Shown: one piece after another, positions 9,106 to 19,405 of the stretch
How the letters are laid out: each line of letters opens with the position of its first letter
Numbering within the stretch: the stretch's first letter is position 1
NCBI GenBank assembly: GCA_016705325.1
Contig: JADIYJ010000012.1
Coordinates: 132,278-196,277 of the forward strand
Origin: Pseudomonadota bacterium
GTDB lineage: Bacteria; Pseudomonadota; Gammaproteobacteria; Steroidobacterales; Steroidobacteraceae
DNA length: 64,000 bases
Reading direction: 5' to 3'
Position numbers and translations under genes: made by a program
The notes under the pieces: generated by a model
The model's database searches: none
The model's input: only the letters and a program-made list of their open reading frames with translations
Told to the model about the DNA's origin: nothing

Positions 9106-9339
9106 ATGAGCGAAGCCGTGTTTTTCCATGCCGGTTGCCCAGTGTGCGTATCTGCTGAGCAGCAGTTCATCCAGGCACTCGATCCGACGAGGTACACCGT
9201 AGAAGTTGTCCATCTGGGCGAGCAAAAAGACCGTATCGCTCAGGCCGAGCGCTACGGCGTGAAGTCGGTACCCGCGCTGGTCATCGAGGGGCAGCCGTTC
9301 CACATCAACTTTGGCGCTGCGCTGGCCGATCTGAGATAG
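9106..9339 (+). CDS. Small thioredoxin-fold protein (CxxC)
   Basis: Cytoplasmic protein of 77 residues with the thioredoxin-fold active site GCPVC near the N-terminus and the cis-Pro segment KSVPALVIEG. It resembles short glutaredoxin or thioredoxin-like proteins that shuttle disulfides. The ATG is chosen because CTGAGGTG lies just upstream; a GTG inside that Shine-Dalgarno is rejected. It is first in a three-gene operon and directly follows the promoter with two MarR operators, so it is probably derepressed with its neighbours. Its substrate is unknown. Confidence 0.85.
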   Translation: MSEAVFFHAGCPVCVSAEQQFIQALDPTRYTVEVVHLGEQKDRIAQAERYGVKSVPALVIEGQPFHINFGAALADLR

Positions 9340-9348
9340 GAGGGAGCC

Positions 9349-9828
9349 ATGAAGAAACAACTGCTGACTGTTCTATCTTCGATGGCACTTGTGCTGCCGG
9401 CCCTCGCGGCCGACCTCCAGGTGCAATACCCGGCGGGCTATCGCAACTGGCATCACGTCAAAAGCATGGTCATCGACAAAGGCCATCCGCTGTACGAGGC
9501 CTTCGGCGGAGTCCATCACGTCTACGCGAACCCGAAAGCATTGGCGGGCTATAAGTCCGGGAAGTTCCCGGATGGCGCGATCATCGTGTTCGATCTCTTG
9601 GAAGCGAAATCGGCCGACAATGCCGTCACCGAGGGCGCGCGCAAGGTCGTCGGCGTGATGCACAAGGACGCGAAGAAGTTCGCCGCGACAGGCGGCTGGG
9701 GCTTCGAGGGTTTCGGCGGCGGCGACGAAGCCAACCGTGTCGTGCGTGACAACGCGGCCAGCGCCTGTTTTGCCTGCCACGAGCCGCAGAAGGACCACGA
9801 CTACGTGTTCAGTCGCTTGCGGGATTGA
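9349..9828 (+). CDS. Cytochrome P460-family c-type protein
   Basis: Secreted protein of 159 residues. A clear signal peptide (MKKQLLTVLSSMALVLPALAA) precedes a cytochrome P460 domain (YPAGYRNWHHVKSM ... GGWGFEGFGGGD), and the C-terminus has a heme c site CFACH. Family members bind one heme c in the periplasm, and some oxidise hydroxylamine or bind NO; many small ones are uncharacterised. A GGAGG lies ahead of the ATG. It sits between two thioredoxin-fold genes, which suggests a periplasmic redox or nitrosative-stress role. That role is inference. Confidence 0.88.
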   Translation: MKKQLLTVLSSMALVLPALAADLQVQYPAGYRNWHHVKSMVIDKGHPLYEAFGGVHHVYANPKALAGYKSGKFPDGAIIVFDLLEAKSADNAVTEGARKVVGVMHKDAKKFAATGGWGFEGFGGGDEANRVVRDNAASACFACHEPQKDHDYVFSRLRD

Positions 9829-9831
9829 GGC

Positions 9832-10362
9832 ATGGTGTCGATAGAAGCTCCGATGGCCCCCGAGTGGCAGGTTGATGTCTGGTTGAACACCCGAGCGCCG
9901 CTGGAACTGTCGCAGTTGCGGGGTCGGGTGGTTCTGCTGCACGCCTTCCAGATGCTGTGCCCGGGCTGCGCAAGCCACGCCGTGCCGCAGGCGGAACGGG
10001 TGCATCAGGAATACGCTGAGCACGGCGTGTCCGTCATCGGCTTGCATACCGTTTTCGAGCACCACGCGGCGATGATGCCGGTGGCGCTCGAAGCATTCTT
10101 GCATGAATACCGTGTGACCTATCCGGTGGGCGTGGATGTCGCGGTAGCGGGCACCCCGATCCCAGCAACCATGCGCCGCTACGGGATGCGGGGCACGCCC
10201 ACGCTGATCCTCATCGACCGCGCCGGCAAGCTGCGCCTGCACGAATTCGGGCGCGTGGATGACCTGAGATTGGCGATGATGCTCGGACAACTGCTCGCCG
10301 ACGGACAGTCTGCTGGCCGGATGACTGAAAAGGGCCGGTTTCAGAACGGTTCTACCGCGTGA
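9832..10362 (+). CDS. TlpA/peroxiredoxin-like thiol-disulfide protein
   Basis: Protein of 176 residues with a thioredoxin-like fold of the TlpA/AhpC type. It has the active-site motif LCPGCASHAVP after FQM, and the later segment YGMRGTPTLILIDRAGKLRLHEFGRVDDL contains the cis-Pro. No signal peptide is obvious, so it may be cytoplasmic. It starts three bases after the P460 gene and is the last gene of the MarR-linked operon. Its end overlaps the convergent MFS gene by 11 bases. It probably reduces or oxidises a partner in the same pathway. Confidence 0.83.
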   Translation: MVSIEAPMAPEWQVDVWLNTRAPLELSQLRGRVVLLHAFQMLCPGCASHAVPQAERVHQEYAEHGVSVIGLHTVFEHHAAMMPVALEAFLHEYRVTYPVGVDVAVAGTPIPATMRRYGMRGTPTLILIDRAGKLRLHEFGRVDDLRLAMMLGQLLADGQSAGRMTEKGRFQNGSTA

Positions 10363-11635
10363 GGGTCGGGTCGGCCCGAGCGCTGCGCGCCGCGATCATC
10401 AGCATCCAGCCGCCGCTGATGAACAGCAGCAGGATCGAGAGAATCGACAGGCGTTGATCCTGCATGACCGCCGCGGTCACGCCGACCAGGATGGGCCCAA
10501 CAATGGCCGAGGCCTTGCCCATCATGTTGTAGAAGCCGAAGAACTCCGATGACTTGCCCTCCGGCACCAGGCGTCCGTAGTAGCTGCGGCTCAATGACTG
10601 GATACCGCCCTGCACCAGCCCGATCACGACCGCGAGCAGGAAGAAATCGGACACGTCATCGACGAAATATGCGAAGCAGGTAGCCGCGATGTAGACGGCC
10701 AGTGCGATGAAAATGCCGTTGAGCGCGCCGATGCGCTGGCCGAGCCAGCCGTAGGCGAGCGCGGCGGGAAATCCCACGAACTGCGTCAGCAGCAGCGCCT
10801 TGATCAGGCCCGCCTGGTCCAGGCCGAGCGACAGGCCGTAGTCGATCGCCATCTTGATGATCGTGTTGACGCCGTCGATGTACAGGACGTACGCGATCAG
10901 GAACAGCAGCAGTGACTTGTACCGGCGGATCTCGCCGAGCGTCGTGCTCAGCTCGGAAACGCCGAGTCGGACCGCTGCGCGGACACTGACGGGCGCCCTC
11001 GTCGCCACCCTCTCGCGGACGAAGAACACGCTCGGCAGCGCGAACACGAACCACCAGGCACCGGTCATGACGAATGACACCCGCACCGCCTCGCCCGCGT
11101 CGGCCAGCCCGAACAGCGCGGGCCGCAGTGTCATCAGCACGTTCACGGCGAACAGCAGTCCACCGCCGAGGTAGCCCAGCGCATAGCCGAATCCCGAGAC
11201 GACGTCGTATTCGTCGGGCTCGGCCACGTGCAGCAGCAGCGAATCGTTGCAGACGATGCCGCCCCAGAAACCGAGCGAGGCCACGACGTAGAGCGCGGCC
11301 GCCCCCAGCCAGTGGCCTTGCGCGACCAGGGCGAGCCCGGCGGTGGCGGCGGCGCCCAGCACGGTGCACAGCAACAGCAGTCGTACGCGCGAACTGCTGC
11401 GGTCGGCGATCGCGCCGAGTACGGGTGCCAGCAGCGCGACGATCAGGCTCGCGATGCCGCTGGTGACGCCGAGCCGGAAGGTGCTCTCGGTGGCGACGAC
11501 GCCCGCGTTCCAGTACTGCTTGAAAAAAACGGGGAAGAAGCCCGCCATCACCGTCGTCGCAAACGCGGAGTTGGCCCAGTCGTAGAACGCCCAGGACAGG
11601 ACCGGCCGGCGGCGCAGGACGGCCTTGCTGGTCAC
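10352..11635 (-). CDS. UMF1/Atg22-like MFS transporter
   Basis: Polytopic membrane protein of 427 residues with about 12 hydrophobic helices. The N-terminus SWAFYDWANSAFATTVMAGFFPVFFKQYW is the hallmark of the UMF1 family, which includes vacuolar Atg22. The segment PEGKSSEFFGFYNMMGKASAIVGP is also typical. The GTG start lies seven bases after prfC, with GAGGAG within the end of prfC. It is last in the pssA-udg-rimI-prfC run on this strand. Substrate unknown; amino acids or peptides are suggested for relatives. Confidence 0.88.
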   Translation of the reverse strand: MTSKAVLRRRPVLSWAFYDWANSAFATTVMAGFFPVFFKQYWNAGVVATESTFRLGVTSGIASLIVALLAPVLGAIADRSSSRVRLLLLCTVLGAAATAGLALVAQGHWLGAAALYVVASLGFWGGIVCNDSLLLHVAEPDEYDVVSGFGYALGYLGGGLLFAVNVLMTLRPALFGLADAGEAVRVSFVMTGAWWFVFALPSVFFVRERVATRAPVSVRAAVRLGVSELSTTLGEIRRYKSLLLFLIAYVLYIDGVNTIIKMAIDYGLSLGLDQAGLIKALLLTQFVGFPAALAYGWLGQRIGALNGIFIALAVYIAATCFAYFVDDVSDFFLLAVVIGLVQGGIQSLSRSYYGRLVPEGKSSEFFGFYNMMGKASAIVGPILVGVTAAVMQDQRLSILSILLLFISGGWMLMIAARSARADPTLTR

Positions 11636-11642
11636 TCCTCGC

Positions 11643-13234
<1,592 letters not shown>

Positions 13235-13238
<4 letters not shown>

Positions 13239-13735
13239 CCGCCGGATTTTACCGGCAATGACAGCTTGAGGACCAACGCATCCTCGCGACCGACTTCTGC
13301 CTGGTAGTAGCCACGCCGGCGACCGACCTCGACGAACCCCAGTGACTGGTACAGCGCGATCGCATGCAGATTCGACGGCCGCACCTCCAGCAACACGTCC
13401 TGCATGCCCGCCTGGACCGAGCGCTCGATCAGCAGCAGCAGCAGGCGGCGGCCGATGCCGCGGCCGCGGACAGCCTCGGCGACACAGAGATTGAGCACGT
13501 GCGCCTCGCCCGCGCCCATTGCGACGACGCCGTAAGCGACGATTTCGCCCACGCTTTCCGCCACGCGGCAGAGGTAGCCGACACGCAGGCAGTCGCGGAA
13601 GATGCTTTCGCTCCAGGGGAATGGATACGAGGATCGCTCGACCGCACCCACGCTGGTAACGTCGAAGGGCGTCATCGCGCGAAACCGCACGAGGTTCCCG
13701 GACTGGGACGCGGGCGTGATCTCGGCCGTACTCAC
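13235..13735 (-). CDS. rimI: Ribosomal protein alanine N-acetyltransferase
   Basis: GNAT-family acetyltransferase of 166 residues that N-terminally acetylates ribosomal protein bS18 from acetyl-CoA. The family start region MTPFDVTSVGAVERSSYPFPWSE, the acetyl-CoA motif VRGRGIGRRLL and the C-terminal ALYQSLGFVEVGRRRGYY are all present. The GTG start overlaps the stop of udg as GTGA, and the stop overlaps the prfC start. An internal ATG at codon 21 is also possible. The udg-rimI-prfC order suggests one transcript. Confidence 0.94.
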
Positions 13736-14415
13736 GTCCGGCCGCCGCAGGCTGACTCCTGCTCCAGCCGGCCGAACAGTTGCCTGGCATGCAGGAGGTC
13801 CTGCCAGGACTTGCGCTTTTCGCCGGGACTGCGCAGCAGGTAGGCGGGGTGATAAGTCACGACCACGGGCCACGCTTGCGCACCGAACGAGTGCACCTTG
13901 CCGCGCAGCCTGGCGATGGGCGTCTCCGTGGCCAGCAGGTTCTGGGCCGCGATGCGGCCCACCGCGATCACCAGCGTCGGATTGACCAGGGCGACCTGCC
14001 GTTCCAGGTAGCGGCGGCAGCTGGCTGCCTCGCCCGGCTTCGGGTCACGATTGTCGGGCGGACGGCACTTGAGCACGTTGGCGATGAACACGTCCTCCCG
14101 GCGCAGGCCGAGCGCGCGAATCATCGACGTCAGCAACTGCCCGGCACGGCCGACGAACGGCTCACCCTGCCTGTCTTCCTCGACACCCGGCGCTTCACCG
14201 ATGAACATCCAGCGGGCCGTGCGACTGCCCACTCCGAACACCGTCTGGGTGCGCGTGGCATGCAGGTCACAGCGCTGGCAGGCAGCGACTGCGGCACGCA
14301 ATTCGTCCCAATCGAGGTTCGCCACGTCGTCCGGATGGGGCGCCAACGCCCTGCGCGGCACGTAGACGTCCACGCCGAGCGCCTGCAGGTACGCGACCTG
14401 GCGGGCATCCACCAT
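13732..14415 (-). CDS. Type-4 uracil-DNA glycosylase (4Fe-4S)
   Basis: Removes uracil from DNA in base-excision repair. The protein of 227 residues has the family-4 motif GEAPGVEEDRQGEPFVGRAGQLL, the iron-sulfur Cys pair in ACQRCDL, further Cys in VLKCRPP and ASCRRYLE, and the late motif TYHPAYLLRSP. The ATG at 14415 has GGGAGG upstream and lies four bases after the pssA stop, which makes it much better than the longer open frame inside pssA. Short N-terminal extensions of this kind also resemble DNA-polymerase-associated relatives, so a minor name difference is possible. Confidence 0.93.
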   Translation of the reverse strand: MVDARQVAYLQALGVDVYVPRRALAPHPDDVANLDWDELRAAVAACQRCDLHATRTQTVFGVGSRTARWMFIGEAPGVEEDRQGEPFVGRAGQLLTSMIRALGLRREDVFIANVLKCRPPDNRDPKPGEAASCRRYLERQVALVNPTLVIAVGRIAAQNLLATETPIARLRGKVHSFGAQAWPVVVTYHPAYLLRSPGEKRKSWQDLLHARQLFGRLEQESACGGRT

Positions 14416-14419
14416 CCGC

Positions 14420-15214
14420 TCAGCCTCCCTGCTCCGGGCGCGTGCGGCGGCCGCGGCGCATCCTGCGCCACGCCCACCACAGGGGGCCGGAACTGGCGTA
14501 GACCGCAAACAACGCGAACAGCATCTCCGGCGGACTGGATCCAACCAGCACGAACCCGAGCGGCACCAGCACGGTGAAGGCGACCGGGATGCGCATGCGC
14601 GGGTCGAGGTCCTTGCCGCTCAGGTAACGGAAGCGGCTGACCATCAGGCTGCCCGCGATCAGCGCCACCGCAAAGGCCAGGATGAGGTCACGCAGGCCCT
14701 CACGCTGCAGGGACTCGAGCATCCAGACGAAGCCCGCGAGCACGGCCGCACCCGATGGACTCGGCAGGCCCTCGAAAAACCGCTTGTCGGCCGTGTCGAC
14801 CTTGGTGTTGAAACGCGCGAGCCGGATGGCGACGCAGGCGGCATAGAAGAACGTCGCGAGCCAGCCGAGTCGTCCCCAGAGAAAGCCGTACTCGGCGATG
14901 CGGGCCACGCCCCACTGGTACGCCACGACGGCCGGCGCCAGGCCGAAGGCCACCATGTCCGAGAGGCTGTCGAACTGCGCGCCGAAGTCGCTCTGCGTAT
15001 TGGTCCAGCGCGCGATGCGGCCGTCGAGCCCGTCGCAGACCATGGCGATGAAGATCGCCATGCCGGCACGGTCGAAATTGCCGTCCGTCGCCGCCACGAT
15101 CGCGTAGAAACCCGAGAACAGGACCGCAGTCGTGAACAGGTTGGGCAGCAGGTAGACACCGCGGCTGCGCGGACGCGGTCGAACGGCGCCCGTTGCGGGA
15201 GATTCAGTCGTCAT
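14420..15214 (-). CDS. pssA: CDP-diacylglycerol-serine O-phosphatidyltransferase
   Basis: Integral membrane enzyme of 264 residues that makes phosphatidylserine, the precursor of phosphatidylethanolamine. The CDP-alcohol phosphotransferase signature DGLDGRIARW ... GAQFDSLSD is complete. The N-terminal SRGVYLLPNLFTTAVLFSGFYAIV and several hydrophobic helices match the class II bacterial synthase. The ATG at 15214 has AGGTGG upstream; a second ATG 12 codons earlier is possible. It is divergent from proS across 151 bases and heads the minus-strand run through prfC. Confidence 0.94.
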   Translation of the reverse strand: MTTESPATGAVRPRPRSRGVYLLPNLFTTAVLFSGFYAIVAATDGNFDRAGMAIFIAMVCDGLDGRIARWTNTQSDFGAQFDSLSDMVAFGLAPAVVAYQWGVARIAEYGFLWGRLGWLATFFYAACVAIRLARFNTKVDTADKRFFEGLPSPSGAAVLAGFVWMLESLQREGLRDLILAFAVALIAGSLMVSRFRYLSGKDLDPRMRIPVAFTVLVPLGFVLVGSSPPEMLFALFAVYASSGPLWWAWRRMRRGRRTRPEQGG

Positions 15215-15365
15215 GGATGGCGCCACCTGGCGGGTGTGAGCGGCCTCCATGATAGGTAGCGCGGAGTCTTCGCACAACGCAGCCTTGCAAGGTGCCCCGG
15301 TGGCGCCGGGCAATGCGGCCCGCTCTGGTACCATGAACGCGCTTTTTCTGCTGCCTGGACGCGAC

Positions 15366-17084
15366 ATGCGACTCTCGACCTATCCTGTCACGACCCTGCG
15401 CGACGTTCCTGCCGATGCCGAGGTGGTGAGTCACCAGCTCATGCTGCGCGCCAGCCTGATCCGGCGCCTCGCGGGCGGCATGTACACCTGGTTGCCGGTC
15501 GGCCTGCGGGTGCTGCGCAAGGTCGAGAACATCGTCCGCGAGGAAATGAACCGCGCCGGTGCGTTCGAAGTGCTGATGCCGACCATGCAGCCCGCCGAGT
15601 TGTGGGTCGAATCCGGCCGCTGGGACAGGTTCGGGCCGGAGCTGCTGCGCATCAAGGACCGGCACGACCGCTCGTTCTGCTACGGCCCGACGCACGAAGA
15701 AGTGATCACGGACATCGCGCGTCGGGAACTGAAGAGCTACCGCCAGCTGCCGGTCAATTTTTACCAGATCCAGACCAAGTTCCGCGACGAGATCCGCCCG
15801 CGCTTCGGCGTGATGCGTGCGCGCGAATTCACGATGAAGGATGCGTATTCGTTCCACCTCGACGACGCCTCGCTGGTGCAGGGATACCAGGCCATGTACC
15901 GCGCGTACACGGCCATCTTCGAGCGCCTGCAGCTGAGGTTCCGCGCGGTCCGCGCGGATACGGGCAGCATCGGCGGCAGCGCGTCGCAGGAATTCCACGT
16001 GCTTGCCGATTCGGGCGAGGACGCCATCGCGTTCTCCGATAGCGACGACTACGCCGCGAACCTGGAAATGGCCGAAGCGCTGGCGCCGGCGACGCCGCGG
16101 GGCGCAGCGACAGCGGCCCTGCAGAAAGTCGCGACGCCGAAAGTCCGCACGATCGACGACCTGACGAAGTACCTCGGCGTCACGGCCGACAAGTGCATGA
16201 AGACGCTGCTGGTCGAGGGCGACCAGGGTGGCGCCGTCGCGATGATCGTCCGCGGCGACCACGAACTGAATGCCGTGAAGGCGCAGAAGCTGCCGGGCGT
16301 GGCGTCGCCGTTACGCATGGCGAGCGTCGAAGCGGTCCTCGCCACGGCCGGCTGCGAACCCGGCTTCATCGGACCCGTGGGCTTGCGGTGCAAGGTCTAC
16401 GTGGACCGTTCGGCGGCCCACATGGCGGACTTCGTCTGCGGCGCCAACGAACGCGACATGCACTTCACCGGCGCGAACTGGGGCCGCGACCTGCCGCAAG
16501 GCGAGGTCGTCGACCTTCGCAACGTGGTCGCCGGCGACCCGAGTCCGACCGGCAAGGGCACGCTCGGCATCGCGCGGGGCATCGAGGTCGGCCACATCTT
16601 CCAGCTGGGCCGCAAGTACAGCGAAGCGATGAATGCCACCGTGCTCGACGAGCAGGGCAAGTCGGTCAACATGGCCATGGGTTGTTATGGCATCGGTGTG
16701 ACGCGCGTCGTGGCAGCGGCCATCGAACAGAATCACGATGAGCGCGGCATCATCTGGCCGGAACCCATCGCGCCGTTCGACGTGTCGATCATCCCGATCA
16801 ACCTGCAGAAGTCCGCACGCGTCCAGCAAGCGACAGAAGCGCTGTACGCGGAACTGACCGCGGCCGGCTTCGAGGTCGTGCTCGACGACCGCGACGCGCG
16901 ACCCGGCGTGAAGTTTGCCGACGACGAGCTCATCGGCATTCCGCATCGCATTGTCATCGGCGACAAAGGCCTCGAGCGCGGCGTGCTCGAATACAAGCGC
17001 CGCCGTGACGGCCTCGCGGCCGACGTGCCATTGGCCGAGGTGGCGACCTTCCTGCGCGACAAGCGGAGTAACCCGCGACCCTGA
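15366..17084 (+). CDS. proS: Prolyl-tRNA synthetase
   Basis: Class II synthetase of 572 residues, exactly the length of E. coli ProS. It begins MRLSTYPVTTLRDVPADAEVVSHQLMLRAS as family members do; an upstream ATG at 15333 would add a non-conserved segment. The motif 2 region FRDEIRPRFGVMRAREF and the motif 3 region CYGIGVTRVVAA are clear. The inserted YbaK-type editing domain lies at about residues 225-410, so it should clear Ala-tRNA-Pro. The gene is followed after six bases by a lytic transglycosylase. Confidence 0.97.
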   Translation: MRLSTYPVTTLRDVPADAEVVSHQLMLRASLIRRLAGGMYTWLPVGLRVLRKVENIVREEMNRAGAFEVLMPTMQPAELWVESGRWDRFGPELLRIKDRHDRSFCYGPTHEEVITDIARRELKSYRQLPVNFYQIQTKFRDEIRPRFGVMRAREFTMKDAYSFHLDDASLVQGYQAMYRAYTAIFERLQLRFRAVRADTGSIGGSASQEFHVLADSGEDAIAFSDSDDYAANLEMAEALAPATPRGAATAALQKVATPKVRTIDDLTKYLGVTADKCMKTLLVEGDQGGAVAMIVRGDHELNAVKAQKLPGVASPLRMASVEAVLATAGCEPGFIGPVGLRCKVYVDRSAAHMADFVCGANERDMHFTGANWGRDLPQGEVVDLRNVVAGDPSPTGKGTLGIARGIEVGHIFQLGRKYSEAMNATVLDEQGKSVNMAMGCYGIGVTRVVAAAIEQNHDERGIIWPEPIAPFDVSIIPINLQKSARVQQATEALYAELTAAGFEVVLDDRDARPGVKFADDELIGIPHRIVIGDKGLERGVLEYKRRRDGLAADVPLAEVATFLRDKRSNPRP

Positions 17085-17090
17085 ACCTCC

Positions 17091-17669
17091 ATGCGCCGCA
17101 CGCCGACCATTGCCCTGCTGTTGTTCGCCGCGTGCGTCCTGCCCTGGGCCATCGCCCGCGCCGATCGCCAGATGGACCCTGAATTGCGCGGCGTCGTCGC
17201 GGCTGCCATCGAACCCACGCGCTGCTTCGACGACAAGTACGAGCAGGCGGTGTGGTTCGCAACGATGGAGCCGCGCCTGACGCGCTATGTCGGCAACGAC
17301 CGGGAGCGCGAGCAGATCCTGCACGCCGTCCACTGCGAGGCGAAGCGCGTCAACATTCCGCCCGAGCTCGTGCTCGCCGTGATGGACGTCGAAAGCCGCT
17401 TCGACCGCTTCGCGGTCTCGTCCGCCGGCGCCGTGGGCCTGATGCAGGTCATGCCCTTCTGGCCGCGCGAACTCGGCATGAGCAACGATCAACTCGTGCG
17501 CATACCGGACAACGTCCGCATGGGCACGACCATCCTCGGCTACTACCTGCGCAAGGAACGCGGCAATTACCAGCGGGCGCTGCAGCGCTACAACGGCAGC
17601 CTGGGCCGGCCGCAATACTCGGACATGGTGATCGATCGGTTGGCGTCGCGCTGGACACTCGCGAACTGA
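17091..17669 (+). CDS. Lytic transglycosylase (SLT domain)
   Basis: Periplasmic murein-cleaving enzyme of 192 residues. An N-terminal signal peptide (TIALLLFAACVLPWAIARA) is followed by an SLT domain with catalytic Glu at about 101 in VMDVESRFDRFAVS, then GAVGLMQVMPFWPRELG and the closing RYNGSLG. It lacks the extra substrate domains of larger transglycosylases. The start is six bases after proS, an arrangement seen in several gammaproteobacteria, so cotranscription is likely. Confidence 0.93.
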   Translation: MRRTPTIALLLFAACVLPWAIARADRQMDPELRGVVAAAIEPTRCFDDKYEQAVWFATMEPRLTRYVGNDREREQILHAVHCEAKRVNIPPELVLAVMDVESRFDRFAVSSAGAVGLMQVMPFWPRELGMSNDQLVRIPDNVRMGTTILGYYLRKERGNYQRALQRYNGSLGRPQYSDMVIDRLASRWTLAN

Positions 17670-17685
17670 TCTGGAGCCGGGACCG

Positions 17686-17964
17686 TCAGGTCGTGCGGAA
17701 TACCTTTGGCCACGGCTGGACTGATTCCGGGGAGAGTTCTTCGCTCGCCACCGCACTCACGCTCGAGCCCGGCGAGCCGGCCCAGAGCCAGTGGCAGAGC
17801 GCGTCGACGGCGGCAGGTGCGCCACAGGCGAGAACTTCGACTCGTCCATCGGGCAGGTTGCGCGCATGCCCGGTGACGCCCAGCGATTCGGCACGGATAC
17901 GGGTGCTGGCACGGTAGAACACGCCCTGGACGCGACCGGCGACGAAGCAGCGACGTGCGATCAA
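17686..17964 (-). CDS. acyP: Acylphosphatase
   Basis: Small cytosolic enzyme of 92 residues that hydrolyses acyl phosphates. The catalytic Arg and Asn are visible as R18 in VQGVFYR and N36 in GHARNLPDGRV, and the alpha/beta sandwich pattern is complete. The only in-frame start is TTG, and it overlaps the stop of the upstream lipoprotein gene by four bases (TTGA), which supports translational coupling. The gene faces the transglycosylase gene with 16 bases between stops. Confidence 0.93.
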   Translation of the reverse strand: MIARRCFVAGRVQGVFYRASTRIRAESLGVTGHARNLPDGRVEVLACGAPAAVDALCHWLWAGSPGSSVSAVASEELSPESVQPWPKVFRTT

Positions 17965-18272
17965 GGCTGGTGCGACGCCTTCGCACTTTCGGCAAGGCTG
18001 CGGGCTTCGACGGCCCTGGTGCGGGCGAGTTCCGCCTGGTCGCGGGCGCTACGATAATCGCCGCGCCGCAGGTGGCTTTCCGCACTCATCAGCAATTGTC
18101 TGGCCTCCCCCATGACTTCGGGCGCCGCGGCCGTGGCGCCTGCCCGCTCCGCGGCGCGAACCGCCTGCCGGGCATTGCTCATCTCCTGCACCGGCGCGCC
18201 GGCACAACCGCTCACGACCGCCCCGGAAAGCAGTGCAAGAGCCAGCAGGAGCGGCAAAATGATGCGCGGCAA
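17961..18272 (-). CDS. DUF4398 lipoprotein
   Basis: Predicted lipoprotein of about 103 residues. A hydrophobic signal (LPRIILPLLLALALLSGAVVSGC) ends in a lipobox with the acylated Cys at residue 23, followed by a helical, Ala- and Arg-rich DUF4398 region. Members of this family often accompany OmpA-like proteins and may act in the periplasm; function is not established. The TTG at 18272 is chosen because a promoter lies at 18312-18340 and codons further upstream would fall before transcription begins. Start confidence is moderate. Confidence 0.75.
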   Translation of the reverse strand: MPRIILPLLLALALLSGAVVSGCAGAPVQEMSNARQAVRAAERAGATAAAPEVMGEARQLLMSAESHLRRGDYRSARDQAELARTRAVEARSLAESAKASHQP

Positions 18273-18311
18273 GCGGAGAAAGCCCTGTTGGAAAGAGGCA
18301 GGACGCAGGCG

Positions 18312-18340
18312 ACCGTAACAAGCGATCCCTGTATCGTCAA
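18312..18340 (-). promoter_or_regulatory. Possible sigma-70 promoter for DUF4398-acyP
   Basis: On the minus strand TTGACG (18340-18335) is followed after 17 bases by TACGGT (18317-18312). The -35 box matches well and the -10 box is weak. It lies between the divergent lipoprotein and wrbA genes. Confidence 0.4.
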
Positions 18341-18414
18341 GGCTCGCGGACCTAGAATCCGCGCGCCACATGCAGGACGCAACGAGTCGTCCAGACCCGA
18401 GGGCGGCTACAGAC

Positions 18415-19023
18415 ATGACTGAAGTGCTCGTTCTTTACTATTCCAGGCACGGCGCCACGGCCGAAGTGGCCCGTCACGTCGTGCGTGGCATCGAATCGGT
18501 CGCGGCTGTCACAGCGCGCCTACGCACCGTACCGCCGGTTTCAACGACCACGGCAGCCACCGACGCAGCCGTGCCGGAATGCGGGCCACCGTACGCGACG
18601 CACGACGATTTGACTCAATGTGACGGCCTGGCGCTCGGCAGCCCGACCCGCTTCGGCAACATGGCGGCGCCGCTCAAGCATTTCCTGGACGGAACCAGCT
18701 CACTCTGGTTGAACGGCGCGCTCGACCGCAAGCCAGCGGCGGTCTTCAGTTCGACGTCGTCCATGCACGGCGGGCAGGAATCCACCCTGCTGACGATGAT
18801 GGTGCCCTTGTTGCACCACGGCATGTACCTGGTTGGCCTGCCCTACACCGCGCCGGCACTGAATCGAACTCGCACCGGAGGATCGCCGTACGGGGCCACG
18901 CACCTGGCGACACACGGTGCGCCCCAGCCGAGGCTGAGCGATGACGAGCGCGAGCTCGCGCAGCTGCTGGGCCGGCGACTGGCTGAGCTGGCCGTTGCCG
19001 GTCAAGCGGTGCGTCGTGGCTGA
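18415..19023 (+). CDS. wrbA: WrbA-type NAD(P)H:quinone oxidoreductase
   Basis: Flavodoxin-like FMN enzyme of 202 residues that reduces quinones by two electrons and protects against oxidative stress. The FMN phosphate loop is YYSRHGATAEVA near the N-terminus. The motifs GLALGSPTRFGNMAAPLKHFLD, FSSTSSMHGGQESTLLTMM and TRTGGSPYGATH are characteristic of WrbA. The ATG at 18415 follows GAGGGCGG and aligns with E. coli WrbA; an ATG 15 codons earlier would add an unrelated tail. It overlaps a DUF2069 gene, its common neighbour in gammaproteobacteria. Confidence 0.94.
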   Translation: MTEVLVLYYSRHGATAEVARHVVRGIESVAAVTARLRTVPPVSTTTAATDAAVPECGPPYATHDDLTQCDGLALGSPTRFGNMAAPLKHFLDGTSSLWLNGALDRKPAAVFSSTSSMHGGQESTLLTMMVPLLHHGMYLVGLPYTAPALNRTRTGGSPYGATHLATHGAPQPRLSDDERELAQLLGRRLAELAVAGQAVRRG

Positions 19024-19390
19024 TGCAAAGTCGACCAACGCCGCGGCAGCGGGCCGCGCGCGCGCCGCTGCATTGACGCTGCTGGCGCTGCTCGCCGTCG
19101 CCTCGCTGCTGGCCGCCTGCCGGGGTGAACGCAGTGTCGTGTCGATCGGGTTGCTGATACTGCTGCTGGTAACGCCCCTCGCGATCGCCGTGCCGGGCAT
19201 GCTGGCACGCAACCGCCGCACGTTCGCCTGGGCCACGCTTTGCGTCACGCCCCACTTCATCTATGCGTTGACCGAGCTGGTCGCCAACCCGTCGATCCGC
19301 GCGCTTGCGGCGTCGATCCTGCTGCTGAGCCTGGCGCTGGTCGTGACGTTGGTCGCATACCTGCGACTGACCGGGACAGGCGCAAGTTAG
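19016..19390 (+). CDS. DUF2069 inner-membrane protein
   Basis: Protein of 124 residues with four hydrophobic helices (ALTLLALLAVASLLAAC; VVSIGLLILLLVTPLAIAVPGML; FAWATLCVTPHFIYALTEL; LAASILLLSLALVVTLVAYLR). The position directly after wrbA, with an eight-base overlap from the GTG start, is conserved in gammaproteobacteria and supports the family call. Function is unknown. The stop lies 15 bases before the end of the truncated, convergent marC. Confidence 0.85.
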   Translation: MADAKSTNAAAAGRARAAALTLLALLAVASLLAACRGERSVVSIGLLILLLVTPLAIAVPGMLARNRRTFAWATLCVTPHFIYALTELVANPSIRALAASILLLSLALVVTLVAYLRLTGTGAS

Positions 19391-19405
19391 GGGCGTTGTT
19401 TCAGG

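Noticed and set aside
16390..16620. Possible frameshift in proS because of several long alternative frames
   Set aside because: The conserved synthetase sequence runs through the region in one frame with the normal total length.
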